Below are positions 15,696 through 24,499 of a stretch of 64,000 bases of DNA, in pieces. A model generated the notes under the pieces. The model saw nothing but the letters and a program-made list of their open reading frames with translations, was not told the origin of the DNA and did no database searches. The stretch covers positions 1 to 64,000 of the forward strand of contig DATAWP010000063.1 in NCBI GenBank assembly GCA_036267155.1, in the 5' to 3' direction. Within the stretch, counting starts at the first letter, position 1, and each line of letters opens with the position of its first letter. This DNA is from PALSA-1353 sp036267155 (GTDB taxonomy: Bacteria > Planctomycetota > Phycisphaerae > Tepidisphaerales > Tepidisphaeraceae). Position numbers and translations under genes: made by a program.

Positions 15696-17183
15696 ATGAT
15701 GACCCTGCGCCGAAAGCTGGCATACCAAATCACGGCGCTCATTCTGAGCCTGATTCTGGCGGGCGTCGCCTCCTTTTGGGAGATCGAGGCGATGCGGACC
15801 GATTTCAACGTCGCCCTCGACGGTTATCAGCGCCTGGAAAAACTTTACGAGGTCGGCACGCACGTCGCCGCGGCCCAGCTTTATCTTGGCATCCGCAATG
15901 CCCAACCGACCAGCGCGCACGTCGAACTGGGCCGGGCGCTGGACCTGTTCAATCGCGGCTTTCCGGCGGATGCGGACTCCCCGGACGCCGCTTTGGAGCA
16001 AACCGTCCGCGGTTCCCTGGGCGCGGTCGCCAAGGTCGATCTTTCGGACGATTCAGCCCCCACGGCCCATCTTGACGCCGCGGTCAAATCCATGATCGAG
16101 TTGGACGTGACGTACCGCCAGCAAATCCAATCCGCGTACGACCGGGCCAACTATCACCTGAAATTACTTTTGTTTTCGATGACCGGCCTCTTGGCGGGGG
16201 TGGCGCTGATTGCCATGATCATCGGCGTTGCGCAATACCGCTCGATCCTCTGGCCGCTGGCGCGGATGAAGCTGGCGGTGGAGCGGATCGCGGCGGGCCG
16301 CTTCAACGGCCGAGTGGATACCGAGGGCACGATGGAATTCGCCGAACTCGCCGCCAATTTCAACCGCATGGCCGCCCGGCTTGAGGATTTGTATCACAAC
16401 CTTCAGCAGCGGGTCGAGGCCAAGAGCCGCCAGTTGGTTCGCAACGAGCGCCTCGCCAGCGTCGGACTTCTCGCCGCCGGCGTCGCTCACGAGATCAACA
16501 ATCCGCTGAGCATTATGACCGCCCATGCCGAGCTGTCGCTGGGCGCCATCGAGCGCGGCGACGAATCCGCGCAGGATGAATCCGCACGCTCGCTACAGGT
16601 CATCTGCGAGGAAGCCTTCCGCTGCAAACGCATTGTCGAAAAGCTTCTGACCCTCGGCCGCGGACCGCAGGAAGCGCCGTCGATCTTTTCGCTCGGCTCG
16701 CTCGTGCGCGAGGTGGTTGCGTCCGTCTCGGCGATGCCGGAATACCATAACCGGATGCTCACCGTCGCGCCTGCCAACGGCATCGACGATCGAATCAAGG
16801 GCCGAAGCGACGAGATCAAGCAGGTCGTGCTGAACCTGGTGTTCAATGCGCTGGAAGCGACCGCAGCCGGCGGAGAGGTGCGCGTCGGGATTAACGCCGA
16901 CCGGCGGGAAGTGGAATTGAACGTGATCGACACCGGCCGGGGGATGCCGCACGCTGTTCTCGATCAGATCTTCGAGCCGTTTTACACGGATTCCCAAGGG
17001 AAAACCGGCGTCGCCGAGGACGCCCGCCGCGGCACGGGCCTGGGCCTGTCCATCGTCCACGCCATCGTTGTTCGCCACGGCGGCGAAATTCACGCCCACA
17101 GCGACGGGCCGGCGATGGGTAGCCGATTCACCGTTACTTTGCCCACCGCTTCGTTCGATCTGGATGAGGAGCTTGATCAATGA
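15696..17183 (+). CDS. membrane sensor histidine kinase
   Basis: A 495-residue kinase. A first membrane helix at about 12-28 (AYQITALILSLILAGVASFW) and a second near 155-180 enclose an extracytoplasmic sensing region of about 125 residues. A HAMP segment (LARMKLAVERIAAGRFNGRV) and short coiled coil lead to the HisKA site VAHEINNPLS, with the phospho-accepting histidine. The ATP-binding domain has N-box NLVFNALEATAAGG, G1 IDTGRGMP, F-box IFEPFYT and G2 GTGLGLSIVHAIV. It overlaps the regulator gene by four bases. The signal sensed is unknown. Starts at 15681 and 15699 are also possible. Confidence 0.9.
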   Translation: MMTLRRKLAYQITALILSLILAGVASFWEIEAMRTDFNVALDGYQRLEKLYEVGTHVAAAQLYLGIRNAQPTSAHVELGRALDLFNRGFPADADSPDAALEQTVRGSLGAVAKVDLSDDSAPTAHLDAAVKSMIELDVTYRQQIQSAYDRANYHLKLLLFSMTGLLAGVALIAMIIGVAQYRSILWPLARMKLAVERIAAGRFNGRVDTEGTMEFAELAANFNRMAARLEDLYHNLQQRVEAKSRQLVRNERLASVGLLAAGVAHEINNPLSIMTAHAELSLGAIERGDESAQDESARSLQVICEEAFRCKRIVEKLLTLGRGPQEAPSIFSLGSLVREVVASVSAMPEYHNRMLTVAPANGIDDRIKGRSDEIKQVVLNLVFNALEATAAGGEVRVGINADRREVELNVIDTGRGMPHAVLDQIFEPFYTDSQGKTGVAEDARRGTGLGLSIVHAIVVRHGGEIHAHSDGPAMGSRFTVTLPTASFDLDEELDQ

Positions 17184-17794
17184 ATGCCGCCAAATCGCCG
17201 CCGCCCAACGATGTCCGCGTTCTCATCGTCGATGACGAAGTCCGCCTCCGCGATGTGCTGACTCGGGCGATCGCTTCCTGGGGATTTCAGGTTGCCGGCG
17301 CACGCTCGGCCGAAGAAGCGCTGCGCCTGATGAACGCCTCCAAGTTCGACGTGAGCATCGTCGATCTGAATCTCCCCGGCATTAACGGGATCGAGCTGTT
17401 CGAAAAACTCCGGGCCATTCATCCCGGGCATCAGGTGATCGTCCTGACCGGATTTGGAAATCTCGAATCCGCTCGCGCGGCCATCCGGCTGGACGTCGTC
17501 GATTTTCTCGAAAAGCCGTGCCCCCTGGGCGAACTGGAAAAATCCCTTCACCGCGCCACGCAGCGTCTGGCCCGTCCGATGCCGCAGCCGCTGGAAGAGG
17601 AGGCCGCCGCCGATCCGGAATCGGGCGAGCCGGTGCAAACCTTGGAGGATGTCGAGCGCGAGCACATCATCTCCGCGCTTCGCCGCAACCACGGCAACCG
17701 CACCGCCACCGCATTGGAACTGGGCATCAGCCGCCGAACCTTGCAGTACAAGCTCAGCGAATACCAGCAGCAGGGATTTGCGGTGGATGAGTGA
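17180..17794 (+). CDS. response regulator with Fis-type DNA-binding domain
   Basis: A 204-residue regulator of the RegA/PrrA/ActR layout. The receiver has the acidic pair DDE (18-20), phospho-acceptor D62 in VSIVDLNLPG, the LTGFG threonine and the EKP lysine. A linker rich in Pro/Glu (about 133-155) joins a C-terminal Fis-type helix-turn-helix, HGNRTATALELGISRRTLQY. There is no sigma54 AAA+ domain. The gene starts in an ATGA overlap with the kinase stop, so the two form a classical pair. In proteobacteria this family controls redox genes, but the regulon here cannot be told. Confidence 0.9.
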   Translation: MNAAKSPPPNDVRVLIVDDEVRLRDVLTRAIASWGFQVAGARSAEEALRLMNASKFDVSIVDLNLPGINGIELFEKLRAIHPGHQVIVLTGFGNLESARAAIRLDVVDFLEKPCPLGELEKSLHRATQRLARPMPQPLEEEAAADPESGEPVQTLEDVEREHIISALRRNHGNRTATALELGISRRTLQYKLSEYQQQGFAVDE

Positions 17795-17819
17795 TCGTTC
17801 TTTTTTGGCTTGAAAAAAG

Positions 17820-17907
17820 TCTCACGCGGAGGCGCTGAGGCGCGGAGAAATCACGGAATAAATTCACTTCCCCGTCTTTCTCTGCGCCTCGGCGCCTCTG
17901 CGTGAGA
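17820..17907. repeat. 31-bp stem inverted repeat (CTCACGCAGAGGCG-type element)
   Basis: Arms 17820-17850 and 17877-17907 are complementary at 28 of 31 positions, and the three exceptions are all G-T, so an RNA stem would pair fully with G-U wobbles. The loop is 26 bases. The element sits between the converging ends of the response regulator and the ABC-F gene and could serve as a bidirectional terminator. The CTCACGC.GAGGCGC.GAG core resembles a palindromic repeat found across many bacterial phyla. Confidence 0.75.
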
Positions 17908-17947
17908 TCCGCATTTCTTGAATGAGATAGGCGATCACAGCGGATCG

Positions 17948-19867
17948 TCACTTTTCGCTTCTGGTGAAATATTCTTCTTCCAGTTGCTTCAGCTTTTTGC
18001 CAAGAGCGGCGTAATCGTCGTTGAGCTTGCGGGACCGCTGCGGATCGCGCGCAACATCGGCGTCGCCAAATACGGCCTGCCGGTCCGCCAGGGCGGTCTC
18101 GGTCTCCATGATCTGACGTTCAAGCTCCTCCATCGAAAGCCGCCCGAACGGCCTGAGCCATGGATTATCCGCTTTTGCCTTTTTCGCCTTGGACTGCGCG
18201 GCAACGCGCTTGGGCGGATTCGCCTTCGCCTCCTTTTCCCTGGCCTTCTCGGCGGCGGCGCGATCGGCACGCTTCCTCACCCACTCCGTGTAATTGCCGG
18301 CAAACTGCTCGATCCCCGGCGGCTCCAGGATCAGGAGCCGTGACATGATCCGATCCAGAAAATACCGGTCGTGGCTCACGCACAAAATCGTCCCCGCGAA
18401 ATCGCTCAGCGCGGTTTCCAACGCCTCGCAAGACTGAATATCCAGGTGATTCGTCGGCTCATCCAGCACCAGCACGTTCGGACGATCGACCAGAAGCTGC
18501 GCCATCGCCACCCGCGCCCGCTCGCCGCCGCTGAGCAATCGGATCGGCTTGTCGATTTCATCACCCCGGAACAACATCATTGCCAGCACGGCCCGCAAGT
18601 CCTTCGGGGAAACCTTCCGTTCGGCCTGGACTTCCTCGGCAACGGTATGATCCGGATCGAAATCCCCCAGCCGCTGGTCGTAATACCCGATGTTCAGATT
18701 CGCCCCCCATCGAATCTCGCCCGCATCCGCCTCGCGCCGGCCCAGCAGCACTTCCAGCATCGTCGTCTTGCCCGATCCGTTCGGCCCCATGATGCCCACC
18801 CGCTCCCCGCGGCGAATCTCCAGCGATATCTCCTTCCAGAGCACTTTCTGCTCATACGACTTGGCAAGTTCCTTGACGAGCAACACCCGATCGCCGGCCC
18901 GCTGCTCGGTTTGCAGCGACACGCGAATCTTCTTCGCCGCCGCCACGTTCTGGATCATCGCGTCGCTTTTCAGAAGCCGATCGAGTCTTTTTTCCCGCCC
19001 TTTGGCCTCGCGCGACCGCTGGCCGGCGCCGAACCGACGGATGAACTCCGCCTGCTTGTCGATGTCGGCCTGCTGCTCTTCGTACGCCCGCTGCTGCGTC
19101 AACTCCTGCAACTGCCGCTGCTGAACAAACGCAGAATAATTACCGGGAAAACTCTTCAGCCGCGATTGCGTGAGCCAAACAATCCGCGTTGCCAGACGAT
19201 CCAGCAGATACCGATCATGACTGATGATCAGCACGGCCCCCGGAAATGCAGCGAGATATTCCTCCAGCCAGGCGATGGCGGTCAGATCCAAATGATTCGT
19301 CGGCTCATCGAGCAGGAGTAGGTCGTTTTCGCCCACCAGCAATTTCGCCAGCGCCAGCCGCGACCGCTGCCCGCCCGAGAGGGTATCGACTTGCTGCTCC
19401 CACGTATTCGCATCCAAACCCACGCCGAGCAGGGTCGCTTCCAACCGATGCCGCCAGGCATATCCGCCGGCCAGATCAAATTCGTGCATGACGTGCTGAT
19501 ATTTCGCCAAAAGCCTGTCCATGTCCGCATCGCCCGGATGGGCCATGTCATGCTCGATCTGGCGCAGGCGATGCGAAAGCTCATGCAGCCTGGCGAAAGC
19601 CAGTTCCGCTTCGTCGATGACCGTATTGCCCGCGTTGAAGACCGGATCCTGCGGCAAGTGCCCCAGCGTCACGCTCTTGGCCACCGCAACCGTGCCCATG
19701 TCCACGGGCATTTGTTCGAGCAGCACTTTGAAGAGCGTGGTTTTTCCGCTGCCGTTGTCGCCGATCAGACCGACACGCTCGCCGCGGTCGATCGCGAAAT
19801 CCAGCTTGTCGAAGATGACGCGCTGCCCGAAGGTTTTTTCGATTTTGGTGAGGGTCGCGATGGCCAT
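17948..19867 (-). CDS. ABC-F family ATPase
   Basis: A 639-residue soluble protein with two ABC ATPase domains and no membrane segment. Walker A motifs are GDNGSGKT (36-43) and GPNGSGKT (about 355), with signatures LSGGQRSRLALAK and LSGGERARVAMAQ and Walker B/H-switch LLDEPTNHLDL and VLDEPTNHLDI. A charged inter-domain linker (about 245-315) and a basic, coiled-coil C-terminal extension (EKAREKEAKANPPKRVAAQ to KKLKQLEEEYF) resemble Uup. ABC-F proteins act on the ribosome in translation quality control or antibiotic protection; Uup-type members are also linked to DNA transposon stability. Which role applies is not shown. Confidence 0.9.
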   Translation of the reverse strand: MAIATLTKIEKTFGQRVIFDKLDFAIDRGERVGLIGDNGSGKTTLFKVLLEQMPVDMGTVAVAKSVTLGHLPQDPVFNAGNTVIDEAELAFARLHELSHRLRQIEHDMAHPGDADMDRLLAKYQHVMHEFDLAGGYAWRHRLEATLLGVGLDANTWEQQVDTLSGGQRSRLALAKLLVGENDLLLLDEPTNHLDLTAIAWLEEYLAAFPGAVLIISHDRYLLDRLATRIVWLTQSRLKSFPGNYSAFVQQRQLQELTQQRAYEEQQADIDKQAEFIRRFGAGQRSREAKGREKRLDRLLKSDAMIQNVAAAKKIRVSLQTEQRAGDRVLLVKELAKSYEQKVLWKEISLEIRRGERVGIMGPNGSGKTTMLEVLLGRREADAGEIRWGANLNIGYYDQRLGDFDPDHTVAEEVQAERKVSPKDLRAVLAMMLFRGDEIDKPIRLLSGGERARVAMAQLLVDRPNVLVLDEPTNHLDIQSCEALETALSDFAGTILCVSHDRYFLDRIMSRLLILEPPGIEQFAGNYTEWVRKRADRAAAEKAREKEAKANPPKRVAAQSKAKKAKADNPWLRPFGRLSMEELERQIMETETALADRQAVFGDADVARDPQRSRKLNDDYAALGKKLKQLEEEYFTRSEK

Positions 19868-19939
19868 GGGTGCCGGTCTATTCGGTCAGCGTTGTGCTTC
19901 TTTGGTTTCTGAAACAATTCACGGTAAGCTTTTACCGGC

Positions 19940-21508
19940 ATGCTTCAAGCGGTGAAACATCCGTCGATTAAGGAAAAGGGCGTTAATCGGCTAATCGATG
20001 AGGTTGACCAACTGCGTGTCAGCGCATTTCAACGGGCGGAACTCGACCATCGAAGCTTGCTTGGGCAGTATTCGACGCCTCCCCCCATCGCTACGCTAAT
20101 GGCGTCTTTTTTTAAAAGCGATCGGACTGATGTTCGATTGCTTGACCCTGGCGCCGGCGTTGGTTCTCTCACTTCGGCTTACATCGCCCGGTTATGCAAT
20201 CAACAGAAGAAGCCCAAATCGTTACAAGTCACGGCCTACGAAATCGATCCCAAATTGAAGGGCTATCTCGGTCGGTCGTTTGCCATATGCGGGCACGCTT
20301 GCGCGAAAGCCGGCATTAGCTTCGATGGTCGAATAAGCGGTGAAGATTTTATCGCCTCCGCAGTCGCCCTGCTGGAAACAACGCTATTTGGGAATGACAA
20401 CAGGAAATTCGACGCGGTGATCCTGAACCCACCGTACAAAAAAATTAATTCTGTTTCAGAGCATCGCCGACTACTGCGCCGCGTCGGAATAGAGACCAGT
20501 AATCTCTACACCGCCTTCCTTGCTTTATCGGTTCTGCTGTTGGATCCGGGCGGACAGCTAGTAGCCATCACGCCGAGAAGCTTCTGCAACGGCCCGTACT
20601 TCAGGCCCTTTCGTCAATTATTCCTTCGCGAAATGTCGATTCGGCACGTCCACCTGTTCGAATCGCGGACTGAGGCTTTTTCCGAAGATGAAGTATTACA
20701 GGAAAACATCATCATCCATGCGATAAAAACCAAACAGAAAAATCAAAACACCAATGTTTCTACTAGCCTCGGCCCCACAGACACGCCAAGCGTCCGCGTG
20801 ATGACGCCCAAAGCACTCGTCAGGCCGAACGATCCCCAGCAGTTTATTCACATCATCGCCAATGACGCAGGCAGCCGGGCGACGGATTTGATGGGCCGCC
20901 TCTCGAATTCGCTGGACGACATTGGACTCTCCGTTTCGACCGGACCGGTCGTTGATTTCAGATGTAAAAGCTGCTTGAAAGCCGAGCCGGCACCGGGCTC
21001 CGTCCCACTTATTTATCCCTCCCACTTTGCCGACGGATGGGTGAAATGGCCAAGGCTCGGTCACAAAAAGCCCAATGCGTGCTTACTCAATGACCGCAGC
21101 AGGAAATGGCTGGTTCCATCGAGCGTTTACGTCTTAACAAAGCGCTTCTCGGCCAAAGAAGAGGCGCGCCGAATCGTCGCCGCGGTATTCGATCCCGATT
21201 TGGTCCAATGTGAACTCGTGGCATTCGAGAACCATCTGAATTATTTCCATGAGAAGGGACGAGGGATTCCAATGAATTTGGCCAAGGGGCTCGCCGTCTA
21301 TCTGAACTCTACAGTCACCGATACTTATTTCCGGCAATTCAATGGGCACACACAGGTAAATGCATCCGACCTTCGCAGCCTGAAATTTCCTGGGCGAGAA
21401 GAACTTGAAAAACTTGGACAATTGATCGGCGACCGCTTTCCAGGGTCGGATGAAATAGATCATCTCGTGGAGTCACGGTTTCCGAGGTGGCTGAAGAACA
21501 GGGAATAG
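19940..21508 (+). CDS. BsuBI/PstI-type adenine-N6 DNA methyltransferase
   Basis: A 522-residue modification methylase. It has the GQYSTPP entry motif (42-48), SAM-binding motif I LLDPGAGVGSL (67-77), acidic motif II YEID (100-103) and catalytic motif IV NPPYKK (163-168), the NPPY of N6-adenine methylases. The long C-terminal part should hold target recognition. The gene directly downstream encodes a BsuBI/PstI-like endonuclease, starting five bases after this stop. Prototype enzymes of this type modify CTGCAG. The gene looks less GC-rich than its neighbours, in keeping with transfer. It diverges from the ABC-F gene over about 70 bases. Confidence 0.88.
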   Translation: MLQAVKHPSIKEKGVNRLIDEVDQLRVSAFQRAELDHRSLLGQYSTPPPIATLMASFFKSDRTDVRLLDPGAGVGSLTSAYIARLCNQQKKPKSLQVTAYEIDPKLKGYLGRSFAICGHACAKAGISFDGRISGEDFIASAVALLETTLFGNDNRKFDAVILNPPYKKINSVSEHRRLLRRVGIETSNLYTAFLALSVLLLDPGGQLVAITPRSFCNGPYFRPFRQLFLREMSIRHVHLFESRTEAFSEDEVLQENIIIHAIKTKQKNQNTNVSTSLGPTDTPSVRVMTPKALVRPNDPQQFIHIIANDAGSRATDLMGRLSNSLDDIGLSVSTGPVVDFRCKSCLKAEPAPGSVPLIYPSHFADGWVKWPRLGHKKPNACLLNDRSRKWLVPSSVYVLTKRFSAKEEARRIVAAVFDPDLVQCELVAFENHLNYFHEKGRGIPMNLAKGLAVYLNSTVTDTYFRQFNGHTQVNASDLRSLKFPGREELEKLGQLIGDRFPGSDEIDHLVESRFPRWLKNRE

Positions 21509-21512
21509 CCGC

Positions 21513-22463
21513 GTGTCCGCAAAGGAAAGAATAAAAGAGGCGGTTGAGGTCCTAAAAGCCCTGGGAATGCCGCGTGGTCAGCTCAACGAACGGTCTGCCC
21601 TTACCCTTTTGTGCCTCCTGGACCTTAGGCCGAACACCCCGTGGTCCGAAAGTCGCCGGCCCCTGCTGGGCATAACGCCAATGATGGCATTCTTTGCAAA
21701 GAACTATGCGAAAAAGTATGCGCCAAATTCGAGGGAAACGGTTCGGCGATTCACAATCCATCAGTTTGAACAAGCCGGCCTGATCCTGAAGAATCCCGAC
21801 AAGCCTCGGCCAATCAACAGCCCCGACAATGTTTATCAAGTCGAAGCGAACACTCTTGACTTGCTTAGAACCTTCGGAAAACCCAAGTGGCGTAAAAATA
21901 TTGCCGCCTATTTATCGACGCGAAAAACGCTTCGAGAGCGCTACGCGGCAGAGCGAGTGATGGCAACGATCCCGGTAACGTTGCCCGGCGGCAGCACAAT
22001 CGAACTGTCTCCCGGTGGTCAAAATATTCTAATCAAGGAGATCATCGACAACTTTTGTCCGAGATTTACGCCGGGCGCATATTTGATATACGTTGGAGAC
22101 GCCGGCGATAAATTTGCCGTCTGGGAAAAGAGTTATCTGGCGGGACTGGGAGTCACGATTGACGAGCACGGCAAGATGCCCGATCTTGTCATACACCATC
22201 GAGCCAAAGGTTGGGTTGTATTGGTGGAAGCAGTCACAAGCCACGGACCGATGAACGCGAAGCGCCACCAGGAACTCAAGGCTTTGTTTTCCCAAGCCTC
22301 ATGCGGACTCGTTTTCGTTACGGCGTTTCTTGACCGTCGAACAATGTCAAAATACCTCGTCGATATCGCATGGGAAACGGAAGTTTGGGCTGCTGAATCC
22401 CCCACACATTTGATCCATTTCAACGGCGAACGCTTTTTAGGACCCTATCAACATGCGACGTAA
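21513..22463 (+). CDS. BsuBI/PstI-type restriction endonuclease
   Basis: A 316-residue type II endonuclease. The N-terminal half is a helical, winged-helix-like DNA-binding region (ERIKEAVEVLKALGMPRGQ to YQVEANTLDLL). The C-terminal catalytic domain has the family hallmark YVGDAGDKFAVWEKSYLAGL near 193, then MPDLVIHHRAKGWVVLVEAV, supplying PD (223-224) and E239 of a PD-(D/E)XK-like centre, and TSHGPMNAKRHQEL. The family cuts CTGCAG, producing 3' overhangs. The GTG start lies five bases after the methylase stop. The gene's end overlaps the next lipoprotein's start by 11 bases. CTGCAG sites occur in this window (for example 4470 and 8353), so protection by methylation is needed if the specificity is conserved. 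Confidence 0.9.
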   Translation: MSAKERIKEAVEVLKALGMPRGQLNERSALTLLCLLDLRPNTPWSESRRPLLGITPMMAFFAKNYAKKYAPNSRETVRRFTIHQFEQAGLILKNPDKPRPINSPDNVYQVEANTLDLLRTFGKPKWRKNIAAYLSTRKTLRERYAAERVMATIPVTLPGGSTIELSPGGQNILIKEIIDNFCPRFTPGAYLIYVGDAGDKFAVWEKSYLAGLGVTIDEHGKMPDLVIHHRAKGWVVLVEAVTSHGPMNAKRHQELKALFSQASCGLVFVTAFLDRRTMSKYLVDIAWETEVWAAESPTHLIHFNGERFLGPYQHAT

Positions 22464-23037
22464 CGCGATCCGCACTCTGTTCGCGTGGATTGTCGGTGGC
22501 GCCACTGTCCTGAGCGCAGCAGGCTGCGCCCAATATGGATTCGACATTCGCGGCGACGGCGGACAGCAGGCTCTTCACGTCGGCACGTCGCCGGATACTC
22601 TGCTCGCGGATGATCCCCTTCGATACCGCATGCGGGCGCTCGACGGACGCCTCATCATCTGGATCGCCAACCCCACGCCCGATCCCATCGAACTGCTCGG
22701 CGACAAGAGCAGCATCACCGATCCCGACGGCATCGATCATCCGCTGCACGACCAAATCATCGCGCCGCTGTCTTCGATCAAAGAGGTTCTCCCGCCTCTG
22801 GAGAATTCCGCGGAAAATCCGGCGCCAGGCCCACCCGAGCCGGTGAATCCCTATCAACGGTCGGGGTTTATCCCCACGCCCGATCTCGGCGCGGCCACGC
22901 CGACCGAGGCCAATTCGCGGGATGACCTCTATGTTTGGCAATGGGATGACGAATCGGAAATCCGTCTCGACCTGATTTTCCAGCAGGGCCAGCGGCGGTT
23001 CGAACAGCGATTCATCATTCGCCGGGTGAAGCAATAG
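22453..23037 (+). CDS. hypothetical lipoprotein
   Basis: A 194-residue protein with a lipoprotein signal: MRRNAIRTLFAWIVGGATVL, then a lipobox ending AAGC at about residue 25. The mature part looks like a beta-sandwich (RMRALDGRLIIWIANPTPDPIE and WQWDDESEIRLDLIFQQGQR) interrupted by a Pro-rich loop near 120-150. I do not recognise a named family. The ATG overlaps the end of the restriction endonuclease gene by 11 bases. The TauE-like permease starts immediately after its stop, so it is probably part of the downstream envelope operon rather than the restriction system. Confidence 0.65.
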   Translation: MRRNAIRTLFAWIVGGATVLSAAGCAQYGFDIRGDGGQQALHVGTSPDTLLADDPLRYRMRALDGRLIIWIANPTPDPIELLGDKSSITDPDGIDHPLHDQIIAPLSSIKEVLPPLENSAENPAPGPPEPVNPYQRSGFIPTPDLGAATPTEANSRDDLYVWQWDDESEIRLDLIFQQGQRRFEQRFIIRRVKQ

Positions 23038-23925
23038 ATGATCTGGTGGTCCATTGTTTTTCTGGCGGTGTTTCTCATCGGTGTAACCAAAAGCGGATTC
23101 GGCTCGGGCGTGGGGCTGATGGTTGTGCCGATGACGGCCATCGCGATGGGACATATCCCCGGCCGCGGCTCCGAGAGCGCGCTGGGATTACTTCTGCCGC
23201 TGCTGATCGCCGGTGATCTGATCGCCGTCTGGCAATATTCCCATCTTTTTTTCGCGAAATATCCGCGTGCGGCGCAACCCATCGGCGCCGGCGCAAGCTT
23301 TTCTCCGGATGATCCAGAGATCGAACCCCAGCACGTCCAGGCTCGCGCCGTCATCCGCCGGCTGATGCCCGGCACGATCGTCGGCGTCGTTCTGGGCGGA
23401 TTGCTTCTGGCGTGGCTCCGGTTCCATGCGAATCTCGTCGGCGCCCTGATCCGCATTGAGATCGGCTGGGAATCCATTTTGCTCGTTTCGATTCATTGGT
23501 GGCGAATCTATCGCGGCGTGCAGCAGCGCCTCCTTCCCGAACCGTGGCGCTCGGGCATCACCGGGGGATTCGCCGCCGTCAGTTCCACCCTCGCCCACGC
23601 CGCCGGCCCCATCATCGCCATGTACCTCCTGCCCCTGCGCCTCGACCGCCAACTGTACGTCGCCACGTCCGCCGTCTATTTTTTCCTGCTCAATTCCGCC
23701 AAGCTCCCCGCGTATTACGCCAGCGGCCTGTTCGCCCACGCCGCGGTGTCCTTCACGATCAGACTATTGCCCCTGGTCATCGGCGGCGCCATCTTCGGCC
23801 GCTGGCTTAACAAACGCCTCAGCGACTTGCTGTTCACCAAAATCGTGTACATCGTCACGTTCGCGCTGGGATGTTACATTCTGACCGATGGAATCCTCCG
23901 CCTCTTCGGCAGACACATCGCATAG
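23038..23925 (+). CDS. TauE/SafE-family permease
   Basis: A 295-residue membrane protein with about eight helices in two halves, the layout of TauE/SafE anion exporters proposed to move sulfite, sulfonates or organic acids. The first half begins IVFLAVFLIGVTKSGFGSGVG with the typical KSGFG(S)G motif. The second includes GGFAAVSSTLAHAAGPIIAMYLLP, where the repeat motif reappears. An inserted charged loop (about 75-110) is longer than usual. It starts directly after the lipoprotein stop and overlaps the following phosphoesterase gene by 38 bases. The substrate is not predictable. Confidence 0.85.
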   Translation: MIWWSIVFLAVFLIGVTKSGFGSGVGLMVVPMTAIAMGHIPGRGSESALGLLLPLLIAGDLIAVWQYSHLFFAKYPRAAQPIGAGASFSPDDPEIEPQHVQARAVIRRLMPGTIVGVVLGGLLLAWLRFHANLVGALIRIEIGWESILLVSIHWWRIYRGVQQRLLPEPWRSGITGGFAAVSSTLAHAAGPIIAMYLLPLRLDRQLYVATSAVYFFLLNSAKLPAYYASGLFAHAAVSFTIRLLPLVIGGAIFGRWLNKRLSDLLFTKIVYIVTFALGCYILTDGILRLFGRHIA

Positions 23926-24421
23926 CGCGACGATCCTGGGCGTGCTCAGCGACACCCACGACCGCCCGGACGCCGCGGCCGCCGGGATTTCCGCCCTTCG
24001 TGCCGCCGGCGCTCAATTCCTCATCCACTGCGGCGATGTCGGCGGCGAGCGCATCCTCGATCTCCTTGCCGGCATCCCCTGCGCCCTGGTCTGGGGCAAC
24101 AACGATTTCGACCGCCCGGCCCTGACCCGATACGCGACCAGCCTCGGCATCCGATGCGGAAACGATTTTCTGGACCTGCAATTCGCCAACAAAAAAATCG
24201 CCGTCACCCACGGCGACGACGCCAAGCTCCTCCGCCGAGCCATGGATGCGCAGACCGGATTTGATTATCTATTCCTTGGCCACAGCCATATTCCGGCAAT
24301 CGAGCGCATGGGCCGGCTTCGGATCGTCAATCCCGGCGCCCTGCACCGCGCCGCCAAGAAAACCGTGGCGATCGTCAACCTGAACCGCGACGAAATCCGC
24401 CACATTGAGATCCGCGGATGA
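23888..24421 (+). CDS. YfcE/MJ0936-type metallophosphoesterase
   Basis: A 177-residue calcineurin-like phosphodiesterase. Metal-binding motifs occur in order: LSDTHDR (about 20), HCGDVGG (about 47), WGNNDF (about 69), VTHGD (about 107) and LGHSHIP (about 134), followed by IVNPGAL, the usual end of the family. Members hydrolyse phosphodiesters and small phosphate esters with manganese. The first 15 residues overlap the permease gene and are not conserved, so a slightly later start is possible although no better ATG is present. It is probably translationally coupled to the permease. Confidence 0.88.
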   Translation: MESSASSADTSHSATILGVLSDTHDRPDAAAAGISALRAAGAQFLIHCGDVGGERILDLLAGIPCALVWGNNDFDRPALTRYATSLGIRCGNDFLDLQFANKKIAVTHGDDAKLLRRAMDAQTGFDYLFLGHSHIPAIERMGRLRIVNPGALHRAAKKTVAIVNLNRDEIRHIEIRG

Positions 24422-24439
24422 AATTCGAACAACAAATTG

Positions 24440-24465
24440 CAAGTTGCAAGTACAAGTTGCAAGTA
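24440..24465. repeat. 13-base tandem duplication
   Basis: CAAGTTGCAAGTA occurs twice in direct succession (24440-24452 and 24453-24465), in the gap just upstream of the GNAT gene. It is probably a slippage product without a known function. Confidence 0.6.
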
Positions 24466-24499
24466 CCGGCCGGATGATTCGGTGCTACAATCCCTTAAG

